Below, one piece after another: positions 1-8,642 of a stretch of 64,000 nt of DNA. The DNA is from Terrabacter tumescens (lineage in GTDB: Bacteria > Actinomycetota > Actinomycetes > Actinomycetales > Dermatophilaceae), in contig NZ_BMNZ01000001.1 in assembly GCF_014646815.1 (NCBI RefSeq), positions 783,428-847,427 on the forward strand, read 5' to 3'. The notes beneath the pieces were generated by a model. The model saw nothing but the letters and a program-made list of their open reading frames with translations. It was not told where the DNA came from and made no database searches. The translations under genes and the position numbers were made by a program. Position 1 is the first letter of the stretch; each line of letters opens with the position of its first letter.

Positions 1-778
1 TCTGCGGAAGCACCTGGAGGTACTGGTAGGCGAGCAGCTTCTGGGTCGGCTTGCCCCGGTGGATGGCGTCGAACACCTGCTGGATGGCACGTGCCTGGCC
101 CTGGGCCTCGAGGATGCGGGCCTGGGCCGAGCCCTCGGCACGCAGGATCTGGCTCTGCTTCTCACCCTCGGCCGTGAGGATGGCCGACTGCTTGAAGCCC
201 TCCGCGGTGAGGATCGCGGCACGACGGTCGCGCTCGGCGCGCATCTGCTTCTCCATCGTCTCCTGCACCGAGTGGGGCGGGTCGATGGCCTTGAGCTCGA
301 CGCGGTTGACGCGGATGCCCCACTTGCCGGTGGCCTCGTCGAGGACGCCACGGAGCTGGCCGTTGATCTGGTCGCGGCTCGTCAGGGCCTGCTCGAGGTC
401 GAGCGAGCCGATGACGTTGCGCAGCGTGGTGACGGTCAGCTGCTCGATGCCCTGGATGAAGTTCGCGATCTCGTAGACCGCGGCCTTCGCGTCGGTCACC
501 GAGTAGTAGATGACGGTGTCGATGTTGACGACGAGGTTGTCACTGGTGATGACGGGCTGCGGCGGGAAGGTCACGACCTGCTCGCGCAGGTCGATGTTGG
601 CGCGCACCTTGTCGACGAACGGGATCAGGAAGTGGATGCCTGCCGTCAGCGTCTTGTTGTAGCCGCCGAGCCGCTCGACGATCTGTGCCGTCTGCTGCGG
701 CACGATGCGCACGGTGCGCAGCACGACGACGAGCGCCACGATGACGATGAGAATTGGAATGATGAGTACCGGGTCCAC
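1..778 (-). CDS. SPFH/band-7 (stomatin-like) membrane protein, 3' end cut by window edge
   Basis: The reverse strand reads a GTG-initiated protein beginning VDPVLIIPILIVIVALVVV, one N-terminal membrane segment, followed by a typical SPFH domain (QQTAQIVERLGG, then FLIPFVDKVRANIDLREQV, then LDLEQALTSRDQINGQLR). After it comes an Ala/Glu-rich helical stretch (AEGEKQSQILRAEG) typical of QmcA/stomatin proteins. About 259 residues are visible and the C-terminus lies outside the window. These proteins form oligomeric cages or microdomains in the membrane and often regulate membrane proteases. A GGGAGAAGG-like site precedes the GTG. The upstream gene on the same strand encodes NfeD, the classical genetic partner of stomatins, so the two are probably co-expressed. 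Confidence 0.9.
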   Translation of the reverse strand, partial: MDPVLIIPILIVIVALVVVLRTVRIVPQQTAQIVERLGGYNKTLTAGIHFLIPFVDKVRANIDLREQVVTFPPQPVITSDNLVVNIDTVIYYSVTDAKAAVYEIANFIQGIEQLTVTTLRNVIGSLDLEQALTSRDQINGQLRGVLDEATGKWGIRVNRVELKAIDPPHSVQETMEKQMRAERDRRAAILTAEGFKQSAILTAEGEKQSQILRAEGSAQARILEAQGQARAIQQVFDAIHRGKPTQKLLAYQYLQVLPQ

Positions 779-870
779 GACCTTCTCGACCTTCTCCCTG
801 CTGGGTCCGTGCTCCCCCGAGGAAGCACGGCTGGTGCGGGCGGGCCGGTCGACCCGCTCGTTCGTTCGGT

Positions 871-896
871 GGTGACGGTTGGTGACGGTTGCTGAC
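871..896. repeat. 2.6 copies of a 10-bp direct repeat between nfeD and the stomatin gene
   Basis: GGTGACGGTT occurs twice in tandem and is followed by a degenerate third copy (GCTGACG). It lies about 95 bp upstream of the stomatin start, in the gap between the two genes. The 10-bp period places copies on one DNA face. It could be a protein-binding site or simply slippage; nothing in the sequence decides. Confidence 0.5.
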
Positions 897-935
897 GTCC
901 CTCTGGCTCGTGCCGTGGTGCCGTGGCCGTTCGGC

Positions 936-1385
936 TCAGCTCCCCACGACGCGTGCCCGGCTCACGATGGCGGTCGCCCCGTCGATGGAGTCGACGATGA
1001 CCTCCTCGCCGGGTTCGATGTCGTCGCCCAGGGTGCGGGCCGACCACGTCTCGCCGGCGAGCTTGACCTGCCCGCCGGCGGGGTTGACCCGGTCGATGGC
1101 GACGGCCGAGCGCCCCACGTGGGCGGCGGTGCCCATGATCTGCTGGGGAGTGCTGGCCTGGAGCCGGTTCTTCAGCCACGGGCGCACGATCGCCAGCAGC
1201 GCGACGGCGACGAGCGCCGCGACGACCGCCTGCACGACGGGGGGCGCTCCGAAGGCCGCCGCCACTGAGCCGCCGACGGCACCGCCGGCGAGCATGAGGA
1301 AGGTGAAGTCGACGGTCACCGTCTCGATGGCCACCAGCACGAGGGCCACCCCCAGCCAGACCATCCATGCGTGCCCCTCGAACAC
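936..1385 (-). CDS. NfeD family membrane protein
   Basis: A 149-aa protein with hydrophobic segments at about residues 6-25, 30-47 and 50-67, then a soluble C-terminal OB-fold domain (about 85-149: GTAAHVGRSAVAIDRV, then VKLAGETWSARTLGDDIEPG, then VIVDSIDG). This is the short NfeD form that lacks the N-terminal ClpP-like protease. The family works with stomatin/SPFH proteins, probably through contact of the OB domain with the SPFH assembly. The gene lies upstream of the stomatin gene on the same strand with a 157-nt gap. The start is GTG. Confidence 0.88.
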   Translation of the reverse strand: MFEGHAWMVWLGVALVLVAIETVTVDFTFLMLAGGAVGGSVAAAFGAPPVVQAVVAALVAVALLAIVRPWLKNRLQASTPQQIMGTAAHVGRSAVAIDRVNPAGGQVKLAGETWSARTLGDDIEPGEEVIVDSIDGATAIVSRARVVGS

Positions 1386-1516
1386 GTGCCCCCACCCTGC
1401 CTTCGATCGAGCCGGCGACGGACGCCGACGTCCCGTGCGTCACTCCAGTGACGTTCTCGATTCTGCCTCAGTTCCCTCCACCGACCTACGGATCGGGGCG
1501 GCGGGGCAGGTTGCGA

Positions 1517-2302
1517 TCAGGACTCGGCGCGCGCCGACCAGCGCTCACCGTGCTGCTCGAGCACCAGCGGCAGCCCGAAGGTGGCGCTGAGGTTCTCGGC
1601 GGTGAGGGTGATCGGGATGGGCCCGGCGGCGACGACCTTGCCGTCGCGGATCATGAGGACGTCGGTGAACGACGGCGGGATCTCCTCGACGTGGTGGGTC
1701 ACGAGGACCATCGCCGGGGCCTCGGTGTCGGCCGCCAGGTCGCCGAGCCGGCGCACCAGGTCCTCGCGGCCACCGAGGTCGAGGCCGGCGGCGGGCTCGT
1801 CGAGCAGCATCAGCTCGGGGTCGGTCATCAGGGCACGGGCGATCTGGACGCGCTTGCGCTCACCCTCGCTCAGCGTGCCGTAGGCGCGGTCGGCGAGGTG
1901 GTCGGCGCCGAGCGCCTTGAGCAGCTCCATGGCGCGGACGTAGTCGACGTGGTCGTAGCTCTCGCGCCAGCGGCCGATGATGCCGTAGGACGCGGTGACG
2001 ACGACGTTGCCGACGAGCTCGTCGCCGGGGATCCGCTCGGCCATGGAAGAGCTGGCCAGACCGATCCGGGGCCGCAGCTCGAAGACGTCGACCGCGCCGA
2101 GGACCTCGCCGAGGATGCCGGCGACGCCGGACGTCGGGTGCATGCGGGCGGCGGCGATCTGGAGCAGTGTCGTCTTGCCGGCACCGTTGGCGCCCAGCAC
2201 GACCCAGCGCTCGCCCTCCTCCACCTCCCACGTGACGTCGTCGAGCAGCGTCGAGGCACCGCGACGAACGGTGACTCCGGCGAAGGCGAGGACGTCGCTC
2301 AT
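1517..2302 (-). CDS. ABC transporter ATP-binding protein (YlmA-like, stand-alone)
   Basis: A 261-aa ABC ATPase. It shows Walker A (LGANGAGKTTLL, about residues 36-47), the signature LSEGERKRVQIARAL, Walker B LMLLDEPAAGLD and an H-loop in VLVTHHVEEIP. No permease gene is adjacent, so the partner and substrate cannot be named; similar stand-alone ATPases are common in actinobacteria. The ATG lies 6 nt behind a TAGGGT box, consistent with a leaderless transcript. The gene is divergent from the next one, with only 60 nt between the two starts. Confidence 0.9.
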   Translation of the reverse strand: MSDVLAFAGVTVRRGASTLLDDVTWEVEEGERWVVLGANGAGKTTLLQIAAARMHPTSGVAGILGEVLGAVDVFELRPRIGLASSSMAERIPGDELVGNVVVTASYGIIGRWRESYDHVDYVRAMELLKALGADHLADRAYGTLSEGERKRVQIARALMTDPELMLLDEPAAGLDLGGREDLVRRLGDLAADTEAPAMVLVTHHVEEIPPSFTDVLMIRDGKVVAAGPIPITLTAENLSATFGLPLVLEQHGERWSARAES

Positions 2303-2362
2303 GGCTCGACCCTATGGCAAGGCCCTCCGGGGTGCCGACGCGGAGCCCCCTAGGATGACGAG

Positions 2363-3127
2363 GTGTCCGAGCTGCCCGCGTCCGTGCGCCTCGCGCTCTG
2401 GGTGACGGCCTCGTGGCGCGGTGACCTCGGCAGCACCGATGCCCTCGCCCGCGCCTTCCCGGACCTCGACCACGTCGCCGGCGACCTCGCCCGCCTGGAC
2501 GTGTGGCGCGACCTCGGGGAGCGCGCGCTCTTCGTGGCGCTGCCCCGTCCGGGCGACATCAGTCGTATGCCGCGTGGCTCGGCCGAGGCGACCGCCCACG
2601 CCGCCGACGCCGGCGAGTGCGTCTTCGTCGCAGGCATCGGCGGGGTCCTCGTGCCGACCCTGTCGGAGTTCGGCCCCGAGGGGGACGTCGGGGTTCGCGC
2701 GGACTGGACCGCCTACGAGGCGGACCCGGTGCCCCGCCACCGGATGGAGATGCTCGACCTGCGCGAGATCGAGCGCGAGCTCATGACCCGCCTGCGCGAG
2801 CACACGGCACGGTTCGAGGAGGTCGGCGGGCACCCGTGGGGTGACGAGGCGCGCGCCGAGGCTCGCGCCGACCTCGACACCGCGCTCTGGGGCATCCCGC
2901 CGGAGACGTCCGGCCGTGCGTTGCGCCTCATGTCGCTCGCGGCCAACCTGTCCCGGGTCGCGCACCGCAACGCCACCCGGACCTCCCTCGGGTCGGGCGG
3001 GCTCGACGCGGCCACGACGGCCAACCGGACGCGGCTGCTGCGCGACCTCGCGGCGGACGCCGACTCGGCCCTGGCCGACGCGACCAACGTCGCCGTCATG
3101 TCCATCGCGGGCTGGCGACCGGCCTGA
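2363..3127 (+). CDS. conserved hypothetical protein (actinobacterial)
   Basis: A 254-aa soluble protein with no signal peptide or membrane helix. I do not recognise a catalytic motif. The N-terminal third contains ALFVALPRPGDISRMP and FVAGIGGVLVPTL. The C-terminal half is helical and acidic, with LSRVAHRNATRTSLG near the end. The GTG start is 6 nt behind TAGGAT, which argues for a leaderless mRNA. It is divergent from the ABC ATPase and converges tightly, with one base between stops, on the next gene. Function unknown. Confidence 0.75.
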   Translation: MSELPASVRLALWVTASWRGDLGSTDALARAFPDLDHVAGDLARLDVWRDLGERALFVALPRPGDISRMPRGSAEATAHAADAGECVFVAGIGGVLVPTLSEFGPEGDVGVRADWTAYEADPVPRHRMEMLDLREIERELMTRLREHTARFEEVGGHPWGDEARAEARADLDTALWGIPPETSGRALRLMSLAANLSRVAHRNATRTSLGSGGLDAATTANRTRLLRDLAADADSALADATNVAVMSIAGWRPA

Positions 3128-3128
3128 C

Positions 3129-3566
3129 TCAGGCGCTCTGCTCCCCCTCGGCCGAGGCGGCCTCGAGACGGGCGATCAGCGCTCGGGCATAGGCGCGCTC
3201 GGCGTCGATGTCGGCGTGGCGCTCGACCGCGCCGTGACGACCACGGGCCGACACGGCATACCCGCCCTCGAGCGGCTCGAGCGCGACGAACGAGTCCCCG
3301 AGCAGCTCGCGCAGCTGGTCCTCGCGCGGCAGCCACACGACCTTGTCCTGCTCGACGCTGTCGAGCGCCCACTCGGTCGTGCCGTTGAAGCCGATGACGT
3401 CGCCGGTCGTGAAGTGGTGGACGTCGACGGTGATCTCGCTGATGACGAACACGTCGTCCTCCATGCCGCTCACGGGCACGACGAACCGGTCACCGGAGAC
3501 GGGCTCCCAGCGCAGTCCGGCGTCGGAGAGACGGCGGGCGAGCTCGATGGTCAGCATGCCCTCCAT
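3129..3566 (-). CDS. conserved hypothetical protein
   Basis: About 145 aa from the ATG chosen here (MEGMLTIELARRL), which has GGGGGA 8-9 nt upstream. A longer reading to 3593 is possible but lacks an equally good ribosome site. The protein is soluble and acidic, with an alternating beta-like pattern (VFVISEITVDVHHF, then VIGFNGTTEWALDSVEQDKVVW) and a helical C-terminal tail. Such proteins are common unknowns in actinobacteria; I cannot assign a function. Its stop lies one base from that of the opposing gene. Confidence 0.7.
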   Translation of the reverse strand: MEGMLTIELARRLSDAGLRWEPVSGDRFVVPVSGMEDDVFVISEITVDVHHFTTGDVIGFNGTTEWALDSVEQDKVVWLPREDQLRELLGDSFVALEPLEGGYAVSARGRHGAVERHADIDAERAYARALIARLEAASAEGEQSA

Positions 3567-3612
3567 CGTCACATTCCCCCGTGTGATCGCCAAGCAACCC
3601 TAGATTTGGTCC

Positions 3613-4344
3613 ATGACCGAGCGACCGGAGCTGGAACCGCTGGACGAGGACACCTTCGAGACCGTCCTGTGCGTCGTCGCCCATCCCGACGACCTCGAGT
3701 ACGGCACGGCTGCGGCGGTCGACAAGTGGGTGCGGGCGGGCAAGACCGTGACGTACCTGCTGGCGACGCGCGGCGAGGCCGGCATCGACACGATGCCGCC
3801 CGAGCAGGCGGGACCGGCACGCGAGCAGGAGGAGCGCGACGGCGCCGCACGGGTCGGCGTCCACGTCGTGGAGTTCCTCGACGGGTTCACCGACGGCGTC
3901 GTGGAGTACGGCCTGCCACTGCGCCGGGCGATCGCGCGCGAGATCCGGATCCGCAAGCCCGACCTGCTCGTCACCACGACGTATGCCGACCGCTTCCCCG
4001 GCGGCTTCGTCAACCAGGCCGACCACCGCGCCGTGGGCCTCGCCGTCGTCGACGCCAAGGCCGACGCCGGCAACCGCTGGATCTTCCGGGACCTGCTCGA
4101 CGAGGGACACGAGCCGTGGCAGGTCGCGCGCCTGCTCGTCGTCGCGGACAGCGACCCGACGCACTTCGTCGACGTCTCGGACCACTTCGACGCCGCGGTG
4201 GCGTCGCTGTCGGCCCACGACGCGTACCTCACCGCCCTCGGCCCCGACTACCCGACGCCGCCGGACCTGCTCGGCACGATCCTGGGCGGCGCCGCCGAGG
4301 TCGTCGGCGTGCCCTACTCGCTGACGGGACGGCTCGTCGGCTGA
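3613..4344 (+). CDS. PIG-L (LmbE-like) family deacetylase
   Basis: A 243-aa protein with the zinc-binding AHPDDLE motif near residues 23-29 and a later His in NQADHRAVG (about residue 138), the arrangement of MshB/Mca/LmbE enzymes that remove N-acetyl groups from sugar conjugates. The exact substrate is not evident. In actinobacteria the family includes mycothiol enzymes, but length and context do not identify this one as MshB or Mca. The start ATG follows TAGATT by exactly 6 nt, consistent with a leaderless mRNA. It converges on glgA with a 16-nt gap. Confidence 0.9.
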   Translation: MTERPELEPLDEDTFETVLCVVAHPDDLEYGTAAAVDKWVRAGKTVTYLLATRGEAGIDTMPPEQAGPAREQEERDGAARVGVHVVEFLDGFTDGVVEYGLPLRRAIAREIRIRKPDLLVTTTYADRFPGGFVNQADHRAVGLAVVDAKADAGNRWIFRDLLDEGHEPWQVARLLVVADSDPTHFVDVSDHFDAAVASLSAHDAYLTALGPDYPTPPDLLGTILGGAAEVVGVPYSLTGRLVG

Positions 4345-4358
4345 CTGGGGCCAGCCAG
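4341..4358. terminator. short hairpin between the convergent PIG-L and glgA genes
   Basis: CTGACTGG-GG-CCAGCCAG forms an 8-bp stem with one mismatch, spanning the PIG-L stop and the gap before glgA. There is no T-run on either side. It may act as a weak bidirectional terminator; the stem is modest. Confidence 0.35.
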
Positions 4359-4360
4359 GG

Positions 4361-5563
4361 CTAGCCGCCGAGGACCGACCGGTAGACCTCGAGCGTGCGG
4401 TCGCCGATCGAGGCCCACGAGAAGGAGTCGACGGCGCGCTGCCGGCCGGCCCGGCCGAACGCGTGCGCCCGGTCGACGTCGGACACGGCCTCGGTGAGGG
4501 CGGCGGCCAGGTCGGCGACGAACCGGTCCGGGTCAACGGGCGTGCCGGTGCCGTCCTGGACCTGCTCGATGGGCACGAGCCACCCGGTCTCGCCGTCGAC
4601 TACGACCTCCGGGATGCCGCCCGTGGCGGTGGCGACGACGGCGAGCTCGCACGCCATCGCCTCGAGGTTGACGATGCCGAGGGGCTCGTAGACCGACGGG
4701 CACGCGAAGACGGTGCCGTGGCTGAGGAGCGCGACGACCTCGTTGCGGGGAAGCATGTCGGGGATCCACACGACGCCCTCGCGCTGGGCGCGGAGGTCGT
4801 TCATGAGCCCTTCGACCTCGGCGAGGATCTCCGGGGTGTCGGGGGCGCCGGCGCACAGCACGAGCTGGACGTCGGGCGGCAGCTGGGCGCAGGCCCGCAG
4901 CAGGTACGGCAGGCCCTTCTGGCGGGTGATGCGACCGACGAAGACGACCGAGCGCTTGTCGGGGTCGACGCCGTGCTTGCGCACGATCGCGTCGGCCTCG
5001 GGTGAGCGGTCGGCCTGCCACAGCTGCGAGTCGATCCCGTTGTGCACCACGTGAACCCGCGCCGGGTCGAGCGTCGGGTAGCTCTTGAGGATGTCCTCGC
5101 GCATGCCCGCGCTGACCGCCACGACGGCGGCCGCCGACTCGTAGGCGGTGCGCTCGGCCCACGACGACACGCGGTAGCCGCCGCCGAGCTGCTCGGCCTT
5201 CCACGGCCGCATCGGCTCGAGCGAGTGAGCCGTGACGACGTGGGGCATGCCGCCGAGGAGCGACGCGAGGTGGCCCGCCATGTTGGCGTACCACGTGTGC
5301 GAGTGAACGAGGTCGGCGCCGACGCAGTCGCCGGCCATGCTGACGTCGACACCCAGGGTCTGCATCGCCGCGTTGCCATCGGCGAGCTCGGTCAGGTCGG
5401 CGTACGCCGTCGTGCCCTCCTCGTCGCGCGGGGCGCCGAAGCAGCGCACCTGCACGTCGATGTCGCCGCGCGAGCGCAACGCCCGGACGAGCTCCGCCAC
5501 GTGAACACCCGCGCCTCCGTAGATGGCCGGCGGGTACTCCTTGCTGAGGATGTCGACGCGCAC
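4361..5563 (-). CDS. glgA: GT4-type glycogen synthase / maltose-1-phosphate-forming glucosyltransferase
   Basis: A 400-aa GT-B glycosyltransferase beginning MRVDILSKEYPPAIYGGAGV, with the actinobacterial ADP-glucose-binding GGAGVHV loop, VVAVSAGMREDI in the centre, FVGRITRQKG, and the EPLGIVNLEAMACE retaining-GT4 signature. In actinobacteria this family (mycobacterial GlgM type) uses ADP-glucose, which the divergent glgC supplies, to make maltose-1-phosphate or extend alpha-1,4-glucan. No glgE, glgB or treS homologue is in the window. The GTG start is 6 nt behind TAGGGT, suggesting a leaderless mRNA. Confidence 0.93.
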   Translation of the reverse strand: MRVDILSKEYPPAIYGGAGVHVAELVRALRSRGDIDVQVRCFGAPRDEEGTTAYADLTELADGNAAMQTLGVDVSMAGDCVGADLVHSHTWYANMAGHLASLLGGMPHVVTAHSLEPMRPWKAEQLGGGYRVSSWAERTAYESAAAVVAVSAGMREDILKSYPTLDPARVHVVHNGIDSQLWQADRSPEADAIVRKHGVDPDKRSVVFVGRITRQKGLPYLLRACAQLPPDVQLVLCAGAPDTPEILAEVEGLMNDLRAQREGVVWIPDMLPRNEVVALLSHGTVFACPSVYEPLGIVNLEAMACELAVVATATGGIPEVVVDGETGWLVPIEQVQDGTGTPVDPDRFVADLAAALTEAVSDVDRAHAFGRAGRQRAVDSFSWASIGDRTLEVYRSVLGG

Positions 5564-5665
5564 GTTCCGACCCTAGTGCCGGTCCGATCCCGAGGAGCGG
5601 AAAGCTCTGTCCATCTTGCGTGCTGAACCTGCCGAGCGACGGATCGCTGCCCTAGGGTGGCGTGC
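5564..5665. promoter_or_regulatory. divergent glgA/glgC promoter region
   Basis: Each gene has a TAGGGT hexamer next to its start: on the minus strand at 5570-5575, 6 nt before the glgA GTG, and on the plus strand at 5653-5658, 7 nt before the glgC ATG. This fits -10 boxes of leaderless transcripts. The 102-nt interval therefore carries both promoters and allows coordinated control. No clear operator palindrome was seen. Confidence 0.6.
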
Positions 5666-6922
5666 ATGGCCCGACGAAGCCCAGCAGCTGGTCCGAAAGT
5701 CCTCGCGATCGTGCTCGCTGGCGGTGAGGGCAAGCGCTTGATGCCGCTCACCGCCGACCGGGCCAAACCCGCCGTACCGTTCGCCGGCATCTACCGGCTC
5801 ATCGACCTGGCCCTGTCCAACGTCGTCAACTCCGGCTACCTCAAGGTCGTCGTGCTGACGCAGTACAAGTCGCACAGCCTCGACGCGCACGTCACGAAGA
5901 CGTGGCGCATGTCGACGCTCCTCGGCAACTACGTCACGACGGTGCCGGCGCAGCAGCGCGTCGACAAGAACTGGTACCTCGGCAGCGCGGACGCGATCTA
6001 CCAGAGCCTCAACCTGATTCACGACGAGCGGCCCGACATCGTCGTCGTCGTCGGGGCCGACCACGTCTACCGCATGGACTTCAGCGCCATGGTCGACCAG
6101 CACATCGAGTCGGGCGCCGCGTGCACCGTCGCCGCCATCCGCCAGCCGATCTCGCTCGCCAACCAGTTCGGCGTCATCGAGGTCGACGACACCGACCCGT
6201 CCAAGATCGCCGCGTTCCTCGAGAAGCCGAGCGACCCCAAGGGGCTGCCCGACAACCCCGAGGAGGTGCTCGCGTCGATGGGCAACTACGTCTTCACCGC
6301 AGCGGCCCTCGAGGAGGCCGTGACGTCCGACCGCGAGACCGACTCGAGCCACGACATGGGCGGCGACATCGTGCCGTACTTCGTCGGTCGCGGTGAGGCC
6401 GGCGTCTACGACTTCAAGGACAACGACGTCCCCGGGGCGACCGAGCGCGACCGCGGCTACTGGCGCGACGTCGGCACGATCGAGTCCTACTACGACGCGC
6501 ACATGGACCTCATCTCGATCCACCCGGTCTTCAACCTCTACAACTACGAGTGGCCGATCTACACCCAGCACAGCCCCTACCCGCCGGCGAAGTTCGTGCA
6601 CGGCAGCGGTGACCGCATCGGTGAGGCACTCAACTCGGCCGTCTCCCCCGGCGTCGTCGTCTCGGGCGCGCACATCTACGCGTCGGTGCTCTCGCCGCTC
6701 GTGCACGTCCACTCCTACGCGAGCATCCAGGGCTCGGTGCTGCTCGACGGGGTCGAGGTCGGCCGGCACGCACAGATCCGCCGCGCGATCATCGACAAGA
6801 ACGTCGTGATCCCCGAGGGCTGCCAGATCGGCATCGACCACGAGCACGACCGGGCCCGCGGCTTCCACGTGACCGAGACGGGCATCGTCGTGGTCGGCAA
6901 GGGCCAGGTCGTCACCCGGTGA
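5666..6922 (+). CDS. glgC: glucose-1-phosphate adenylyltransferase
   Basis: About 418 aa, the usual GlgC length. The N-terminal nucleotidyltransferase has [16 protein letters not shown] and [11 protein letters not shown], the ADP-glucose pyrophosphorylase signatures. GADHVYRMD follows near residue 130, and the C-terminal third is a left-handed beta-helix. It makes ADP-glucose from ATP and glucose-1-phosphate, the precursor used by the divergent glgA. I chose the ATG at 5666, since TAGGGT lies 7 nt upstream; an in-frame GTG at 5657 overlaps that box. The last 4 nt overlap the start of the next gene. Confidence 0.95.
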   Translation: MARRSPAAGPKVLAIVLAGGEGKRLMPLTADRAKPAVPFAGIYRLIDLALSNVVNSGYLKVVVLTQYKSHSLDAHVTKTWRMSTLLGNYVTTVPAQQRVDKNWYLGSADAIYQSLNLIHDERPDIVVVVGADHVYRMDFSAMVDQHIESGAACTVAAIRQPISLANQFGVIEVDDTDPSKIAAFLEKPSDPKGLPDNPEEVLASMGNYVFTAAALEEAVTSDRETDSSHDMGGDIVPYFVGRGEAGVYDFKDNDVPGATERDRGYWRDVGTIESYYDAHMDLISIHPVFNLYNYEWPIYTQHSPYPPAKFVHGSGDRIGEALNSAVSPGVVVSGAHIYASVLSPLVHVHSYASIQGSVLLDGVEVGRHAQIRRAIIDKNVVIPEGCQIGIDHEHDRARGFHVTETGIVVVGKGQVVTR

Positions 6923-7803
6923 GCTCGGGCATCACCGAGGAGCTGGCGTCGCCGGCGAGCGCTGCCGACCCACGGCCCGCGCGGGTCGGCATCCAGATCC
7001 CGCCGCAGCACGCGACGTGGGCGCAGATCCGCCGCACCGCAAGCACGCTCGAGGAGATGGGGGTCGATCTGCTGCTGACGTGGGATCACTTCTTCCCTCT
7101 GAGCGGCGACAGCGGCGGGATGCACTTCGAGTGCTGGACGATGCTCGGTGCCTGGGCCGAGTCGACCGAGGCCGTCGAGATCGGCGCGCTCGTCACGTGC
7201 AACAGCTACCGCAACCCGAACCTGCTCGCCGACATGGCCCGCACCGTCGACCACATGAGCGGTGGGCGACTGGTCCTCGGCATCGGCTCGGGCTGGAAGC
7301 AGCTCGACTACGACGAGTACGGCTACGACTTCGGCACCGCCGGGGGTCGCCTCGACGACCTCGCCCGCGACCTGCCGGTCATCCGTGACCGCTGGACGCG
7401 CCTCAACCCGCCACCGACCCGCGACATCCCGATCCTCATCGGCGGTGGCGGCGAGAAGAAGACGCTGCGCATCGTGGCCGAGCACGCCGACATCTGGCAC
7501 GGCTTCGGGGGCCCCGCGGAGATCGCGCACAAGCACCGGGTCCTCGACGACTGGTGCGGCCGCCGCGGCCGCGACCCGCTCGATATCGAGCGGTCGGCGG
7601 GTGTCGCCTTCGTGCCCGGCCGCAACCCCGACCAGTCCGGCGACTACGCCGGCAACGCCCAGCAGCTCCACGACATCGGCACGCGCCTCTTCACGGCGAG
7701 CGTCGCCGCGGCCGACCCGGACCTGGCGCGGGTGCGGGACCTGCTCCAGTGGCGCGACGACGTGAACTCCTCACGTGGGAACCGCAACCCCGGACCTGCC
7801 TGA
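6919..7803 (+). CDS. LLM-class (probably F420-dependent) oxidoreductase
   Basis: A 294-aa luciferase-like monooxygenase-fold protein: [41 protein letters not shown] and [16 protein letters not shown] are characteristic of the actinobacterial F420-dependent branch. The substrate cannot be inferred. It overlaps glgC by the GTGA quartet, so translation may be coupled, though a role in glycogen metabolism is not implied. The cofactor assignment is family knowledge, not direct evidence. Confidence 0.88.
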   Translation: MSSGITEELASPASAADPRPARVGIQIPPQHATWAQIRRTASTLEEMGVDLLLTWDHFFPLSGDSGGMHFECWTMLGAWAESTEAVEIGALVTCNSYRNPNLLADMARTVDHMSGGRLVLGIGSGWKQLDYDEYGYDFGTAGGRLDDLARDLPVIRDRWTRLNPPPTRDIPILIGGGGEKKTLRIVAEHADIWHGFGGPAEIAHKHRVLDDWCGRRGRDPLDIERSAGVAFVPGRNPDQSGDYAGNAQQLHDIGTRLFTASVAAADPDLARVRDLLQWRDDVNSSRGNRNPGPA

Positions 7804-7818
7804 GGGTACGAACCGGGC

Positions 7819-8550
7819 ATGTTGACCGCGACCTTCTGGGGACTCGTCGGTGGAGCGGCCTTGCTGATTGGGGCCCTGCTCGGCCTCTTCGCGCGTGCCT
7901 CGTACCGCACCATCGGGCTCGTCATGGCGTTCGGCGCGGGCGTGCTCATCAGCGCCGTGGCGTTCGAGCTGACCGAGGACGCCTTCCGCTCGGGCGGCAC
8001 CGCCCCGGTCGTCATCGGGCTCGTCAGCGGCTCGCTCCTCTTCTTCGTCGGCGACTGGCTCATCGACCGCCGTGGCGGGCACCGGCGCAAGAGCCCCACC
8101 GGCGGACCGCAGCAGGGGGCGGGCGCCATGGCCCTCGTCCTGGGTGCCCTCCTCGACGGCATACCGGAGTCGGCGGCGATCGGGGTGAGCCTGCTCGGCG
8201 GCGGGGAGGTCGGCATCGCGATGGTCGCGGCGGTCTTCCTGTCCAACGTGCCCGAGTCGATGTCGGCCAGCGCCGGCCTCAAGCGGGCCGGGCGCTCAAC
8301 CGGGCAGATCCTGCGGCTGTGGCTCATCGTCATGGTCGCCTCGGGGCTCGCGGCCGGGGCCGGCTTCGTCCTGCTACAAGGCGCCTCCCCCGCTCTCGTG
8401 GCAGGCATCCAGACGTTCGCAGCCGGCGCGATCATCACCATGCTCGCCGACACGATGATGCCCGAGGCGACCGAGCACGCGGGACGGCTCGTCGGCCTCG
8501 TGACGATGCTCGGTTTCGCCCTCGCGTTCCTGCTGAGCGCGCTGGGCTGA
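7819..8550 (+). CDS. ZIP-family metal transporter
   Basis: A 243-aa hydrophobic protein with about eight membrane segments. It has LLDGIPESAAIGV (about residues 113-125), the metal-coordinating helix motif of ZIP transporters, and LSNVPESMSASAG in the following segment. A short charged loop (DRRGGHRRKSPTGG) lies between segments 3 and 4, in place of the His-rich loop of some family members. It probably imports divalent metals such as zinc or manganese. It starts 15 nt after the LLM gene on the same strand. Confidence 0.88.
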   Translation: MLTATFWGLVGGAALLIGALLGLFARASYRTIGLVMAFGAGVLISAVAFELTEDAFRSGGTAPVVIGLVSGSLLFFVGDWLIDRRGGHRRKSPTGGPQQGAGAMALVLGALLDGIPESAAIGVSLLGGGEVGIAMVAAVFLSNVPESMSASAGLKRAGRSTGQILRLWLIVMVASGLAAGAGFVLLQGASPALVAGIQTFAAGAIITMLADTMMPEATEHAGRLVGLVTMLGFALAFLLSALG

Positions 8551-8642
8551 CGAACGGCGCCACCCGGCATACGCCCTCGGACGACCGGCCGCATCCCGGA
8601 AGGCAGCGCGGCGAGGCGCGCGGCGTCACTACCCTGACGCGG

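Noticed and set aside
7554..8642. Very long open frame upstream of and in frame with serB
   Set aside because: It runs through the LLM and ZIP genes in another frame and is Arg/Pro-rich shadow; serB starts at 8643 by homology and the TACCCT box.
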